This document shows positions 63,725-64,000 of a stretch of DNA of 64,000 nucleotides, piece after piece. The translations under genes were made by a program, and so were the position numbers. Source of the stretch: Pyropia haitanensis (Eukaryota; Rhodophyta; Bangiophyceae; Bangiales; Bangiaceae); contig SDUX01000001.1 of the NCBI GenBank assembly GCA_008729055.1, positions 62,001 through 126,000 of the forward strand, given 5' to 3'. The first letter of the stretch is position 1. The number at the start of each line of letters is the position of its first letter. The notes beneath the pieces are model-generated. The model saw only the letters and a program-made list of their open reading frames with translations, did no database searches and was not told where the DNA came from.

Positions 63725-64000
63725 CGGCTGCCGCTTCTCTGTCTTTCCCGCCGCCAGTGTGAGGGGCGAGGCCGGCTGCGTGGGATGCGGGGGGGGTGGG
63801 GAGGGGAGTACAGTACAGGGGGGGGGACAGGGTTTTCCCCGGCCTGCAATGCCCCCCCCTGCTCAACACACGGATAGAAAAGGCTGAGTCTGGTGGGTAG
63901 ACGGTCGGCATCCGCCGGGGAGCCCCCTTTGGAGATCTCTTCTCTGACATGCGCGTCTTCTGGTGCGCACGAGGGGGGCTTGACCTTGCAGCGTCTCGCC
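63725..64000. other. Window end, no gene seen
   Basis: These 276 bases are downstream of the acetyltransferase, with G runs at 63790-63830. No protein or RNA gene is recognised. Confidence 0.5.

Noticed and set aside
1..64000. Search for tRNA, rRNA, CRISPR arrays and bacterial operons
   Set aside because: No cloverleaf, rRNA core or regularly spaced repeat-spacer array was seen by eye, and the gene structure is eukaryotic.

Overview
This window is nuclear DNA from a GC-rich eukaryotic alga, most likely a bangiophyte red alga of the Porphyra/Pyropia type. The grounds are: very high GC with long G or C runs, few short GT-AG introns, cytosolic eukaryotic genes (CCT1 chaperonin, UBE2H, a Pep12/SYP2-type Qa-SNARE, SETD3, mitoribosomal L24 and L46) beside genes typical of plastid lineages (plant-type histidinol-phosphate phosphatase, a DUF3598 protein). 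The species call is inference.

Layout. 0-2.7 kb: a possible hydrophobic protein on the minus strand, then unassigned DNA. 2.7-5.3 kb (+): histidinol-phosphate phosphatase continuous with a YicC-like domain. 5.7-7.2 kb (-): UBE2H, three exons. 8.2-9.0 kb: a tandem fold-back repeat and a CCAAT cluster. 10.4-12.3 kb (+): CCT1, two exons. 12.8-14.0 kb (-): Qa-SNARE. 16.6-21.2 kb (+): large low-complexity protein with a Mediator-tail-like helical part. 21.5-23.2 kb (-): four-exon alpha/beta hydrolase. 26.2-27.8 kb (+): DUF1015 protein. 30.8-31.4 kb: short terminal-inverted-repeat element. 32.4-34.9 kb (-): zinc-finger, Gln/Pro/Ala-rich protein. 39-50.4 kb: lower-GC, repeat-rich block with a BED-finger ORF, a CENP-B/pogo-type transposase relic and an apparently intact piggyBac-like element (42410-46595). 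50.6-52.0 kb (+): DUF3598 protein. 52.3-53.7 kb (-): RS-repeat protein. 54.8-55.7 kb (+): mitoribosomal L24. 56.3-58.6 kb (-): mitoribosomal L46. 59.4-61.5 kb (+): SETD3-like methyltransferase. 62.9-63.7 kb (+): GNAT acetyltransferase.

The host genes are unrelated housekeeping genes and do not form a functional cluster. Two patterns stand out. First, in at least six genes the conserved protein jumps reading frame exactly at long G or C runs, so homopolymer length (assembly error or true slippage) decides the annotation. Second, the 39-50 kb block is a transposon accumulation area whose youngest component is the piggyBac-like element. Most open frames in the GC-rich spacers are low-complexity and were not accepted as genes.
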